Below are positions 18,735-29,694 of a stretch of 64,000 nt of DNA, in pieces (within the stretch, counting starts at the first letter, position 1; each line of letters begins with the position of its first letter). The stretch comes from Kiritimatiellia bacterium (GTDB taxonomy: Bacteria; Verrucomicrobiota; Kiritimatiellia; CAIVKH01): contig JAOSKE010000001.1 of assembly GCA_027493775.1 (NCBI GenBank), positions 620,001-684,000 of the forward strand. Direction: 5' to 3'. The notes below the pieces were generated by a model. That model was not told the origin of the DNA. It did not search any database and saw only the letters and a list, made by a program, of their open reading frames with translations. A program made the position numbers and the translations under genes.

Positions 18735-20072
18735 CGCTCGGACCCAGGCGCATGGCCTTCAACGGCGGTTGCTCCGTCGTTCACTACAATATCCAGTAGT
18801 TCCAATGTGCGATCAAGCGCACCGCGCTTCTGCGCAACAACTGCGGCCGCGCGCAATCCCATCGCCGTGCGACGCTGCTCGTTGGTCAACAGATCATCCA
18901 GGGTCCGGCGGAGATTCTGTAAGTCGGGGACCTGAACCAAAGCGTCCGCCGCAATGAAGTCCTCGACCACACCGCGGAAGTTTTCCATAAAGGGCCCGCA
19001 GATAATCGCCTTGCCGTGCAACGCGGGTTCGATTGGATTCTGTCCGCCGTGTTGCGTGAGACTCTTTCCGACAAAAATTACATCAGCCGAGGAATAGAAG
19101 TTTTTCAATTCGCCGGTGGTGTCGAGGAGGAAGACTTGCGGAGTCGCGCGAATGGGCGCCTCTCCCATTGTTGAACGCTGCACAAAACTCATGCCCTGCC
19201 CCTGAATTTCGGCAATGACCGCCGCCTTGCGCTCCATGTGGCGCGGCGCAAGAATCAGGACAAGATTGCGATGGCGCGTCTTCAGTCCTTTGAAGGCGTC
19301 CATCAGCGCATTTTCTTCGCCGGGCCAGGTTGAGCCGCCAAGAATAATTCGATGGTCGCTTGTAATTCCGGCCTCCGCGAGCAGGGCGTGTGCGCGCTCT
19401 TCGCCGGAGAGATCAACGGTTGCAACGTCGTATTTCGCCGACCCGAGCGCGCGAATTCGGCTCGCCGGTGCGCCGAGCGCGGCCAGACGTTCGCCGTCCA
19501 GTTCCGTCTGAACACAAAACAGATCAATCAACGGCAGGATGCGTCGGGTAAAATACGACACCCGCTGGTATCCCTTGAACGAACGGGTCCGAGACCCGTC
19601 CATTTGCCAACAGCACGGGGATGCCTCGCAGATGCGCCGAGCGGATCAAATTCGGCCACAGCTCCAATTCAACGAGAATGATTGCCTTTGGGTTAATCTG
19701 CTCCAACACCCGACGCACAATAAACGGAAGATCAATCGGGTAGTAGAGCAAGACATCTTCCGTAGGCAGCTCTCGCCGCGCAAGCGCATAACCTGTAGAG
19801 GTTGTCGTAGTGAGCACGAAGCGCAGATTGGGGCGGCGTTTGCGCCATTCCTGCATCAGTTTGAGCGCTATAAAAACCTCTCCGACGCTGACCGCGTGAA
19901 CCCAGAGACGGCGGGTTTCAGCAAGTTGATCCTGAACAAGCTCGTTGTAGCGACCGAACCGCTGCTCAAAATTCTGTGCATAGCCACCGCGACGGGCCAT
20001 CCGCAGCAGAAAGCGCGGCAGCATCAGAGTGAAGCCGATAACGAATAGAATGTTGTAAAAAAACCAGACCAT
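18731..20072 (-). CDS. waaA: 3-deoxy-D-manno-octulosonic acid transferase (apparent frameshift)
   Basis: Adds Kdo to lipid A, so the cell makes LPS. The N-terminus has one membrane anchor and the WVHAVSVGE motif with the catalytic Glu; the C-terminal half has LGGSTWPGEE, APRHMERKA, FVGKSLTQHGGQNPIEPA and ICGPFMENF, all typical GT30 signatures. The frame breaks near 19585-19587 where the minus strand reads CCC; removing one C gives VSDRSFKGYQRVSYF. The break lies in a 7-bp hairpin (ACGGGTC/GACCCGT), a known cause of base-calling error. Confidence 0.9.
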
Positions 20073-20120
20073 GACAGGCGGTTGAACGTCTAAACTTCCG
20101 CGCTCCGTGTCAACACGCCT

Positions 20121-21094
20121 TTACAGCCGGGCCCGAGGGTGCGCTTTTTCGTACACATCCTTCAGACGCTCAATCGAAACATGTGTGTAAATCTGTGTTG
20201 TAGATAAACTTGCGTGCCCGAGCAGCTCCTGCACGCTGCGCAAGTCCGCACCGGCATCCAGCAAATGGGTCGCAAAACTGTGCCGAAGTGCGTGCGGTGA
20301 GCGGGAAGTATTCAATCCTGCTTGCGCCAGATATTTCTTCATCATTCGCTCCACCGAACGTGGTGTGAGCGGACCGAGGTTCTTATTAAGGAATAGCGCC
20401 GCCGAACGGCGCGACTTCCCGAGGAGCGCCAAAAAGGTCTCTCGTTCGTCGAGGTATGCCCGCACAGCTTTAATCGCTGGATTTCCCAGGGGGCACATCC
20501 GCTCCTTCTTTCCTTTGCCACGCACTCGGATCAGGCCCGAAAGAAGGTCCACTTGCTCTTCCTTTAAAGAAGTCACCTCGCTCAAGCGCATTCCCGTGCT
20601 GTAGATTAGTTCCAAAATGGCCGCATCGCGCAATTGCGCACAGCGGGTGAACGGTTGTCGCGCTTCAGAATCGAATGTTTTTTTCAAGGGCGCGCCGAGC
20701 AGGCGGCCCACCTCATCCACGCTAAGAACCGTGGGTAATTTGCGTACGCGGCGCGGCAGGGCGAGTCCAGTGAACGGATTGGTTTTGACCACCTCTTCGC
20801 GAACCAAAAAGCGGAAAAAGAACGCATGGACGAAAGCTTTCGTCGCGATGTGGCCGGAGAGCAGCCGCCCTTTTGGAAACCGGCTAAAAATCGGCGGCCC
20901 GCAAAGCGATCCACCTCATTCCAGGCAAACGGCGGTCGCCCATCCTCACCCCATTGCTGGAGAATGAACTGACGGATATCCATCAGATAGTTTGTGATCG
21001 TGTGCGGCGAGGCGCTTTTCTCCGCCTCCAAATAGCGCATGAATTGTTCAAGCGCCGGATCATTTGCGGGTTCAGATTTTGAAACCGAGGTCAT
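20121..21094 (-). CDS. XerC/XerD-type tyrosine recombinase (apparent frameshift)
   Basis: Site-specific recombinase probably resolving chromosome dimers at a dif site. The N-terminal core-binding domain is present, and the catalytic domain has STGMRLSEVTSL (Arg), VRGKGKKER (Lys), HALRHSFATHLLD (His/Arg) and LGHASLSTTQIYTHVS (His, Tyr nucleophile). A missing T in a five-T run (A5 on plus, 20815-20819) breaks the frame; restoring it gives MRSFFRFLVREEVVK. ATG 21094 overlaps the topA stop (ATGA). XerC versus XerD cannot be decided. Confidence 0.9.
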
Positions 21095-23658
21095 CCCTCT
21101 TTGGGCGAGGCGCTTTTTCGCTTTGGCTTCGCCAGCAGTCCGAGTTCTTCCGCCCTGCCATCGTATTCCGAAATCTGATCCGCATACCTGCTCAACATCT
21201 TTTTGAGGGCCATTACCTGGCGCGGCGACAGCGATTTCTTCGCGGCGAACTGACCGCGTAGGGAGTCCATAAATTCCTTGTCGTCCCAAACGCGGTTTCC
21301 GCGCTGCACCGCCGGTTTCCACGTCACGATCTGTTGGGATAGTTCCAGCAGCGGTCCGATATTGGGATCCGCCTGGGTTTCTGCCTGCAGTCCCAATGCG
21401 GCGGTGCGCTGTTCAAAATCAGGAATATGTCCGGCGTATTTCAGGATCATCTTATCCAAATGATGAAGCTGGTTGTCCGAAAGTCGTCGGCCAGAATCCA
21501 CCTGTTCCTTCAACGAGCCAAAGAACACGCTGTCATCGTACACGCGTTTTCCGATCTGACGCGGCGGATTGAACGGCACGCCGACGAGCAGTTGAATTCG
21601 CTCGCGCATTGCATCGTCCGGCGGCTCGCTTGCGCGTTCCAAGTCGGCCAATTCCGTTGCGATGCCGACCTGATTCGCCCGCGCGTCGAAATCGGAAATC
21701 TGCCCCTTGTAGCGCGCGGCCAATTTCAGCAGGGCCTCAAACTGGCGCTCCGACACCACTTTTTCCTCCGCCGCAAGTTGCTCGCGCACGGAATTAACAA
21801 ATTCTTCATCGCTATAGGTTCGCTTCCCCCGTTTGGTCGGCGGCGCCCATTCGCGGACGGCGGAAAGCATTTCCAAAATGCCATTCAATTTCCCGATGTC
21901 AGCAGGCGGCCCTTTCGCCTTCTCGACCCAGTCCTTGAATGAGCCATAGAACGTCCCCAGCATCGAAACCCAAGTGAGGTTGCCGGCCTCGACCGAATCC
22001 AGTTCCTCCTCCATGCGGGCCGTGAACTGAACATCAAAAAGCGAGGGAAGATATTGTACCAAAAAGTCGTTCACGTTAAAGCCCATCGTCGTCGGCTTCA
22101 GCGCGCGCTTGTCTTTCTCCACATAACGCCGGTCAACAATTGTAGAAAGAATGGAAGCGTAGGTACTCGGACGCCCCACCCCGTTTTCTTCCAGCGCTTT
22201 CACAAGCGATGCTTCGGTATAGCGAGGTGGTGGCTGTGTTTCCTTCCGTTCGCCCGTCCAGTCCAATTTTTCGACGGTCTCGCCCTCTTCCAATGGCGGG
22301 AGTTTGACAAGAGTTTCCTCTTCCTCCTCCTCCTCACCCTTCTTGCGCTCGGCCCTGCGCTCTTCTTCAATTCCGGTGACGCGCATATAGCCGGGGAAAA
22401 GCACCTCGGAAGTTGTCGCGCGGAAAAGATATGTGCTCTCGCTATCGGGCGGAGGGATCGCTTCAATCTCCGCCGTGCGCTGCGCGATTTTCGCCGACGC
22501 CATCTGACAGGCGACGAAGCGCTCCCAAATCAGGCGATAAAGTTTCAGTTCATCCGTATCGAGAAACTGCGCGAGCTTTTCCGGCGTTCTGAACGCATCC
22601 GTGGGGCGAATCGCCTCGTGCGCGGCCTGCGCATCCGCTTTCACGCGGTAAAAATTCGGTTTCTCCGGCACAAACTCCGCGCCGAATTCCCTGCCGATAA
22701 ACTCGCGCACAGCATTAATTGCAATCGGCGACAGTGCGACCGAGTCGGTGCGCATATACGTAATCAAGCCCGTCGGCCCCTCGCCGAAGTCCTTGCCTTC
22801 ATAGAGCTTTTGCGCGATCTGCATGGTGCGCTTGGGCGTGAAGCCGTAGCGATTGGATGCCGCCTGTTGCAACGTGCTCGTGATAAACGCAGGTGGTGCG
22901 CGGCGGGTAATTTCGCGGCGAATGATTGAGGAGACGCGCAGTGTACGCCCCTCCAAATCCGCGTGAATTGTTTGTGCCTGTTCAGACGATTTGACCTCGG
23001 CTTTTTTGCCGTCAATTCTGGCGAGCGTAATTGCAAACGGGTCGCGCGGATCAATAAATTTTCGGACCTTGGCGCCGAGAATCCAGTATTCCTCCGCCTT
23101 GAAATTCTGAATCTCCCGCTCGCGTTCGCAAACCAGACGCACCGCGATGGACTGCACGCGGCCGGCGCTGGAAGCGCCTCGAATCCGACGCCAGAGCAGC
23201 GGGCTTACCTTGTAACCGACAATACGATCCAGAATGCGGCGCGCTTGTTGCGAATCCACCTTGGCCTGATCCACCGCGCGCGGTTCAGCAAAGGCCGCGC
23301 GAATGGCGGGCGCGGTGATCTCGTTGTACGTCACCCGCTTGAACTCCACCGGGCGTTTTTTGTCCTCCAGCGCCGTCTTCAAATGCCAGGCAATGGCCTC
23401 TCCTTCGCGATCCGGGTCAGGCGCGAGATAAATGCAGTCCGCGTCTTTCGCGAGGGCCTTCAACTCCTTGAGCACTTTTTCGCGGGTCTTGATGTTGACG
23501 TACTTCGGCTTGAAGTCGCGTTCCACATCCACACCCAGCTCGCGCTCGGGCAGATCGCGCACGTGTCCCATGGACGCCTTGACCACATAATCCTTGCCTA
23601 GGATTTTGTTGATCGTCTTGGCTTTTGCGGGTGACTCAACGATGACGAGATTTTTCAT
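21091..23658 (-). CDS. topA: DNA topoisomerase I with three C-terminal repeats
   Basis: Relaxes negative supercoils. The TOPRIM domain (VIVESPAKAKTI at residues 4-15, DPDREGEAIAWHL) and the catalytic Tyr in ITYMRTDSVALS are intact, with PPRYTEASLVKALEENGVG further on. The usual zinc-finger tail is absent. Instead residues ~591-845 hold three tandem units of about 85 aa sharing a (K/R)RG-x-R-xYDD-xxF-xxSL pattern, a xLSxxQ segment, a KYAxxIxxF segment and a final LGL. No frameshift is present despite its length. It may be expressed from the short upstream gap. Confidence 0.95.
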   Translation of the reverse strand: MKNLVIVESPAKAKTINKILGKDYVVKASMGHVRDLPERELGVDVERDFKPKYVNIKTREKVLKELKALAKDADCIYLAPDPDREGEAIAWHLKTALEDKKRPVEFKRVTYNEITAPAIRAAFAEPRAVDQAKVDSQQARRILDRIVGYKVSPLLWRRIRGASSAGRVQSIAVRLVCEREREIQNFKAEEYWILGAKVRKFIDPRDPFAITLARIDGKKAEVKSSEQAQTIHADLEGRTLRVSSIIRREITRRAPPAFITSTLQQAASNRYGFTPKRTMQIAQKLYEGKDFGEGPTGLITYMRTDSVALSPIAINAVREFIGREFGAEFVPEKPNFYRVKADAQAAHEAIRPTDAFRTPEKLAQFLDTDELKLYRLIWERFVACQMASAKIAQRTAEIEAIPPPDSESTYLFRATTSEVLFPGYMRVTGIEEERRAERKKGEEEEEEETLVKLPPLEEGETVEKLDWTGERKETQPPPRYTEASLVKALEENGVGRPSTYASILSTIVDRRYVEKDKRALKPTTMGFNVNDFLVQYLPSLFDVQFTARMEEELDSVEAGNLTWVSMLGTFYGSFKDWVEKAKGPPADIGKLNGILEMLSAVREWAPPTKRGKRTYSDEEFVNSVREQLAAEEKVVSERQFEALLKLAARYKGQISDFDARANQVGIATELADLERASEPPDDAMRERIQLLVGVPFNPPRQIGKRVYDDSVFFGSLKEQVDSGRRLSDNQLHHLDKMILKYAGHIPDFEQRTAALGLQAETQADPNIGPLLELSQQIVTWKPAVQRGNRVWDDKEFMDSLRGQFAAKKSLSPRQVMALKKMLSRYADQISEYDGRAEELGLLAKPKRKSASPKEG

Positions 23659-23718
23659 AAGCCGTAAATTGGAAACCTAAAAAAGAGGGCGGTGTCAATG
23701 GTTTCATCCAAAACGAGT

Positions 23719-24837
23719 CTAACCGGGCATCAAATCTTCGCGCAATTCCACGACGCGGCCGGGCAGGATTCTGATCACCCGTTTCATCTCCAAACCGAGG
23801 AGCAACGCGCTCAGTTGCGAACTGCTCAAATTCGCCGCGCGCGCCAGAGAATCCACGTCCAAACCGCCTTTCCACAACGCCTTCACGACCACTTGCTCGT
23901 CGTTCGTGAGGGGGACATCGGGGCGGCGCGGCATTGCTGCGTCGGCCTTCTTTTTTGCCTCCGGAAAAAGAAACTCAAATTCCTGCAAGACATCGTCCAC
24001 GCCTTCGCACAATTTTGCGCCCTGTTTGATCAACATGTGGCACCCGCGCGCGGCGGGCAGATCAATTCGACCCGGCACCGCGAAGACGCTGCGCCCCTGC
24101 TCCAACGCTTCCGTCGCAGTAATCACCGCGCCGCTTTTCACCCCCGCTTCAACAACAACAAGCCCCATGCTCAATCCGGAAACGACGCGATTTCGATACG
24201 GGAACGTGGTGCGATCCGGCTGACGCCCCATCGTGTATTCGCTAATCACGGCGCCATTCTCTGCGATTCGATCAGCGAGTTGCGCGTTTTCTTCGGGATA
24301 AAGACAGTCAATCGCGCTACCCAGCACGGCAATTGTTCGACCCTCGGCTTTCAATGCCGCCTTGTGCGCGACGGTGTCCACGCCTCTGGCCAGACCGCTC
24401 ACAACGGTGAATCCAACTTTGGAAAGTTGGTACGATAAACGGTCTGCAACACTCGCGCCGTAGTGCGAGACATTGCGCGTTCCCACTACTGCGATTGCGC
24501 TCTTATCCACTTTCTCCAGCGTTCCCTTGACATACAACGTGATCGGCGGATCGTAAATTTGTTTTAACGACTCGGGATATTCCGGGTCTTCAAACGTGAT
24601 GATTCTCGCGCCGCACCGTCGGGCGCGTGCCTCTTCCGCAGCGGCATCCACTTCCTTGCATTGTCTGATGATGGATCGCGCGGTTTCTGTGCCGATCCCT
24701 TCCGCCCGACGCAAATCTTCTTCCGTTGCATCCCAAATCGCCTCCGGGGCGCCGAGGGCAGTGACGATGTTGCGCAGGCGGACAGGGCCCATCGCTTCCA
24801 TCATGTTCAAGGCGATGTATGCCTCGCGGCGCGTCAT
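23719..24837 (-). CDS. dprA: DNA processing protein DprA
   Basis: Loads RecA on incoming single-stranded DNA during transformation. It has 372 aa: an N-terminal SAM/HhH-like domain, the Rossmann-like core with VGTRNVSHYG, VVSGLARGVDTVAH, YPEEN, and VFAVPGRIDLPAARGCHMLIKQGA, and a C-terminal winged helix (LTNDEQVVVKALW, then LLLGLEMKRVIRILPG). All core motifs are complete. It overlaps the preceding unknown gene by four bases; topA follows after 60 bases. Confidence 0.95.
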   Translation of the reverse strand: MTRREAYIALNMMEAMGPVRLRNIVTALGAPEAIWDATEEDLRRAEGIGTETARSIIRQCKEVDAAAEEARARRCGARIITFEDPEYPESLKQIYDPPITLYVKGTLEKVDKSAIAVVGTRNVSHYGASVADRLSYQLSKVGFTVVSGLARGVDTVAHKAALKAEGRTIAVLGSAIDCLYPEENAQLADRIAENGAVISEYTMGRQPDRTTFPYRNRVVSGLSMGLVVVEAGVKSGAVITATEALEQGRSVFAVPGRIDLPAARGCHMLIKQGAKLCEGVDDVLQEFEFLFPEAKKKADAAMPRRPDVPLTNDEQVVVKALWKGGLDVDSLARAANLSSSQLSALLLGLEMKRVIRILPGRVVELREDLMPG

Positions 24838-25451
24838 ATTTCCTGCGCCTTCGCTCTGGACTTGCGGCGACGGGTATTCGGAAACAGCTCAAGTTGTTCG
24901 TCGCGCAGCAAGCCGTAGTTCTTCAAAATGCGCAGCGTCTGGAGCAGATCGGATTTGTCGTAGTTTTTCCGCTTGTCAATTTCCCGAATTAACTCGCGCA
25001 GCATTGTCGGAAAGAGCAACACCCCGTCCACTCCCGCTTCGCGCATCACATGTTGTGCGCCTTTCCGCAAAGCAGCGGTGGCTGGTAGATCGGAGAGACA
25101 CAGGATCCGAAACAAAGGGCCTTCGCCAATTTGTTTGCGCACCGAACGTAATGCCGGTTCCTGCGCAAAACGGACGAGTTCGGGCGATAATTTCAAGAGC
25201 GCGGGACTTACACGGTCAGAATGCCAGCCGCGGACGCTGACGACTGCGCGACCCACGTTGCGCAGCGTTCGTCCGGTCAGCACAAAGTCCTCCGGCGCTT
25301 CTTCCGATGCGTCGGGCTTCACGAGGATAAAGTCAATCTCCTCCTCCGGTCGCTTGGAGCGCGCGGTGACAAGATGTTTGTGCGGCTGCAACACGAGAAA
25401 GCCGAGGGACTCAAAATACTCGCGCGTAATCGCCTCATTAACGCCCGGCAT
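24834..25451 (-). CDS. hypothetical protein between aroB and dprA
   Basis: 205 aa, not recognised. Starts inside aroB behind a strong AGGAGG six bases before ATG, and overlaps dprA. The N-terminus (NEAITREYFESLGFLVLQ, then EEEIDFILV and AVVSVRGWH) faintly recalls a restriction-endonuclease-like core (helix, Glu, E-I-D, then a beta strand), but the second catalytic pair is not clear. The C-terminus is Lys/Arg-rich. The name stays hypothetical; nuclease-like fold is only a suggestion. Confidence 0.75.
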   Translation of the reverse strand: MPGVNEAITREYFESLGFLVLQPHKHLVTARSKRPEEEIDFILVKPDASEEAPEDFVLTGRTLRNVGRAVVSVRGWHSDRVSPALLKLSPELVRFAQEPALRSVRKQIGEGPLFRILCLSDLPATAALRKGAQHVMREAGVDGVLLFPTMLRELIREIDKRKNYDKSDLLQTLRILKNYGLLRDEQLELFPNTRRRKSRAKAQEI

Positions 25452-26524
25452 ACCAGACCTCCTTCATCGTCTGTTCACTCACGGGGCAACCGAATACAAC
25501 GCGGCCGATTTTCTCCGCCAAGACAAATCGCGGCAGACCGCCTGTGTTTTTCTTGTCCACACCGATCGCCGCGCGCAACTTCGCCCAATCCAGCTCCGGC
25601 GCCTGAACAGGCAACCCGGCGCGAGCGATCAACGCCTCTATTCGATCCGCCGATTTCTGGTTCAGCCCCTTTTCACGAACCGACAAGCGCGCGGCGTACA
25701 CCATGCCGATTCCCACGGCCTCGCCGTGTAGGTAGGCGCCATACCCGGCAACTTTCTCGATGGCGTGCGCTAGGGTGTGGCCGAAATTCAAAATCGCGCG
25801 CTCACCGGCCTCGAATTCATCGGCACTAACTACCGCAGCCTTGATCCCGCAACTTTGAGCGATGATGTGTTTCAATGCATCCGCGCTTCCGGTTTTGATG
25901 GCATCCGAATTCTTTTCTAGGTATTCAAATAGCGGGGCATCCTTGATGACGCCATACTTGATGACTTCTGCAAGGCCAGCAGTCAGCTCGCGGGGCGGAA
26001 GCGTTTTCAAAACATCCGTATCGCACAACACGAGCGAGGGTTGATGAAACGCGCCGACAAGGTTCTTTCCTTCCTTAAGGTTAATACCCGTCTTGCCGCC
26101 GACCGCGCTATCCACCATCGCCAGCAGTGTTGTCGGAATTTGAATCAACTGCACTCCGCGCAGAAAACTCGCGGCTAGGAAACCTGCGAGGTCGCCGATG
26201 ACACCACCGCCGAGCGCGATGACGGCTGATTTGCGATCCACCCCGGCGCGTACGCATTCCGAATAGAGAGCAGAAAGCTGTTCAATAGACTTGGATGATT
26301 CGCCTGAGGGAACTTTTTGCGCGTGCGACTGAAATACCGGCTTCAGAAAGGGCCTCGGAAATTTTATCGCCGTAGAGCTGATCCACGGATTGGTCAGCAA
26401 CAAGGAGGACTCGATTCGACGCCAATATCGGACGGCAAACCTCCCCCACTCGCTTCAACAGACCGGCAGCGATATGGATGGAGTAACTCCGCGACCCCAG
26501 CTCGACTCTGATTTCATCTGACAT
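25438..26524 (-). CDS. aroB: 3-dehydroquinate synthase (apparent frameshift)
   Basis: Second step of the shikimate pathway, NAD- and metal-dependent. Motifs: ALGGGVIGDLAGFLAASF (NAD), IPTTLLAMVDSAVGGKTGIN, the metal-binding GHTLAHAIE, and HGEAVGIGM. The frame breaks at five T on plus (26314-26318); removing one base gives VARAKVPSGESSKS, the expected substrate-site sequence. It sits 34 bases after the RND pump and overlaps the unknown gene. Consistent with the cell making its own aromatic amino acids. Confidence 0.93.
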
Positions 26525-26558
26525 TGAACACGAGATTCGCCTTGCTTCGCGTGTCGTG

Positions 26559-29500
26559 TCAACGGTTGTTTTGTTGCACCGTGATCAACGGCGGGTCCTG
26601 CAGCAGAGTCTGGGGCTGTTCCAACAGCTCGCGCTCCTCGTCCGACTGCGCTCGTTCCAAACGCGACATCAAACTGTAGGCACAGGGCACAACGAAAAGC
26701 GTAAAAGCCGTCGAAACAGCGACGCCGCCAATGATCGTCCACGACATCGGCATGCGGGTTTCCGCGCCCGGCCCGATGCCAAGCGCCAACGGAGTAGCCG
26801 CAGCAATCGTTGCGAGCGAGGTCATTAAAATCGGGCGGAGCCGGATCGGGGCGGCCCGCAGAATCGCATCGCGAATCGGGAGACCGTCTTCGTGGCGCAG
26901 GCGGTTTGTGAACTCGACCAACAGAATGGAATTTTTCTTCACAATCCCCATCAAGAGAATGATGCCGATGGCGCTGTATAGATTCAGCGACATCCCCTTC
27001 CAGTACAACGCCCACACCGCGCCCGAAATGCTGAATGGGAGCGCAAGTAGAACGGTAAAGGGATGAACGAAGCTGTTGAATTGCGAGGCAAGCACCATAT
27101 ACGCGGCAACAATCCCCAAAAAGAAAAACAAACCAAAGGCTGGACGATGATTCCAAAAAGGTCTGTGCGCCGCCCTCCAGATTAAAGGTATAGCCCGCGG
27201 GCAGGACTTCCTTCGCAATTTTCGCCGCCATTGCAAGCGCTTCGGATTGCGATGCGCCCTGGGTCAGGTTCGCGATCACCGAAACCGAACGCTGTCTGTT
27301 CACACGCGTAATGGATTGCACGGTCGGCGCAACTTCGCTGCGCACGACATCGGCCAGCGAAATAAGTTCACCGAATTGTGTGCGGACTTGCAATTTTTCA
27401 ATATCCGTCGCCTCCAACCGCTCCTCCGGGTTTAAGCGGATGCGGACATCGTAGCGTCTGCCGTCACGCGTAAATTTTCCCTCGCGAACGCCGCCGATTG
27501 CAGTTTGAATGGTCTCTCCGATGGCGGCCATAGAAACGCCGCGCAACGCGGCTTGCTCACGATCAGGCCAGACGCGCAACTCGGGCATACCCGCGCGATA
27601 GCTGCTATCCAAGTCCACGACCTGCCCGGAATCACTCAGCCGTTTCATGATCTCATTTGCCGCGCTATCGAGTTGCGCGTAATCAGGACCACGTAAGTTG
27701 AATTCCACCGGATAACTTCTGCGCGCCGTCAAACCGCGCGTGGACAAATCGCCGAACCCGAAACGGACATCCTTGACCTCGGTTAAATCGCGACGGAATT
27801 TTTTGATCAGTTCACTCTGACCAACAGAGCGCTTGCTCTTATCAACGAGCGAAACCCCCGCGAAGCCTTCGCTAGGCGATCCGTTCCATCCACCGATGGA
27901 CACGAAGAAGCTCTCCACCTCCGGCACACCACGCAGATATTCCTCCACCTGCTTGACCTTCCGATCTGTGAAGGACAAAGATGAACCCACGGGCATTTGC
28001 ATGGAAATACGAACGTAGTTTTGGTCTTGCGCCGGGACGAACTCGCGCGGCAATCGAGCGCCGGTTCTCAGCGAAAGCGCGAAAATAATCAGCGCAATCG
28101 CGACCACCACCCACCGCGCACGCAACGCATAGCCCAGCGCCCGACGATAGCCGTTTGCCAGCCATTGGAAGCCCGCGTCCACGCCGCGCTCCATTCTGTT
28201 GGGCCGTCCGCTTATTTGCATGAACTGCGAACAGCGCATCGGTGTTAAGGTTACGGCTTCGAGGAGTGACAGGGCAACCGCAGCAGTGATGGTGATGCCG
28301 AACTGATAGAAAAATCGTCCGATGACACCGCTCATAAAAACAATCGGCAGGAATATCGCGATGACTGCAAGAGTCGCTGCAACGGCGGCAAGAGTGATCT
28401 CACGCGCGCCATCGCGCGATGCCTGAACACGGTTCTTCCCCATGTGGAAATGGCGAACAATGTTTTCCAACATCATAATCGCATCGTCCACAACGATGCC
28501 GATCGCCAAGGCAAGGCCGAGGAGCGTGAAGGTGTTGAGTGTGAAGCCCATGAAATAGAGGACGGTAAATGTGCCCACGATGGAGGTGGGAATGGAGAGA
28601 ATGATGTTAAACGACGAAGTCCAATTTCCGAGGAAGATGAAGCAAATCAGCGCGGTGAGAAGTCCCGCGAAGAGCAATTCCTCTTCTGTCTGCCGAACAG
28701 ACTGTTCAACGAAGCGCGAAATGTCGGCGTTAATTTGAAGACGCATTCCTTCCGGTAGCTCTTCGTTGATCTTTACGACTCGCGCTTTTACGGCGCGACC
28801 GACTGCGACTTCGTTTGCGCCACGCTGCTTGCGAATGGCAAGCGTCACGGCAAGTTGGCCATCCTGAAGGCGCGCCACGCGCCGAATGTCGTTCAAACCA
28901 TCTTCGACCCGCGCGACATCGCCGATCGTGAGGGTGGAGTCATAAATTGGCTGACCACCGCGTTCGGTGATCAAAATTTTGGACACATCATCGGCGCTCA
29001 GCCCCTCGCCCATCGTCCGGACGTTCACCTCGTGATCCGCATCTTCCAGATAACCCGCAGCCAGTTCGATGTGCTGCTTGCCCACGGCATTGAGAAGGTC
29101 GAGCATGGTAAGCTCGTGCGCCTTCAGTTTATCATTATCCACCCAGATGCGCAGATTCCGGTCGGCGTAGCCGCCCAACGCCACCTCGCCGACTCCGGGA
29201 ACAACCTGCAACTGATCCACAAGAAAGTTGTCCACGTAATCAATCAGCTCGCGGAGTGGTCGCGAGCCGCTTAGGCCGAGGAAGAGAATCGGGTCCGCTT
29301 CCGTGCTGCTCTTGCGAATCACCGGAGCATCCACTCCGAGCGGCAACCGAACCTGACTGAGGGCCGCCTGCACCTCCTGCACAGCGGCGTCAATATCGCG
29401 GCTCAATTCAAATTCCAATTCAATGCTGCCGACACCCTGCCGAATGGTTGAACGAATCTCTTTGATTCCCTCGACGGTCATCAATTTTTGCTCGATCTGA

Positions 29501-29694
29501 TCAACCAGCTCCGCTTCGAGGATTTCCGGCGCAGCCCCTTCCCAGTTCACCCGGACATTGAGAATTGGGAAATCAATGTCCGGCATCAAACTCACACCGA
29601 GGCGTCCAAAGCTGATCGCACCAAAGATAATGAGCGCGGACATAATCATCCACGCGAAGACCGGGCGGCGTATGGAGATATCGGCTAGGCTCAT
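26559..29694 (-). CDS. RND efflux transporter, inner-membrane subunit (apparent frameshift)
   Basis: Proton-driven exporter of the AcrB/MexB-like HAE1 family, about 1045 aa. It opens with the family N-terminus MSLADISIRRPVFAWM; the GIVVDDAIMMLENIVRH helix-4 Asp pair and the two large periplasmic loops are recognisable. The frame breaks near 27114-27122 (T5G4 in sense); removing one base yields FVFLLGIVAAYMVLASQF. Its start overlaps the TolC-like gene stop (ATGA). The usual periplasmic adaptor gene is missing from this operon. Confidence 0.9.
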
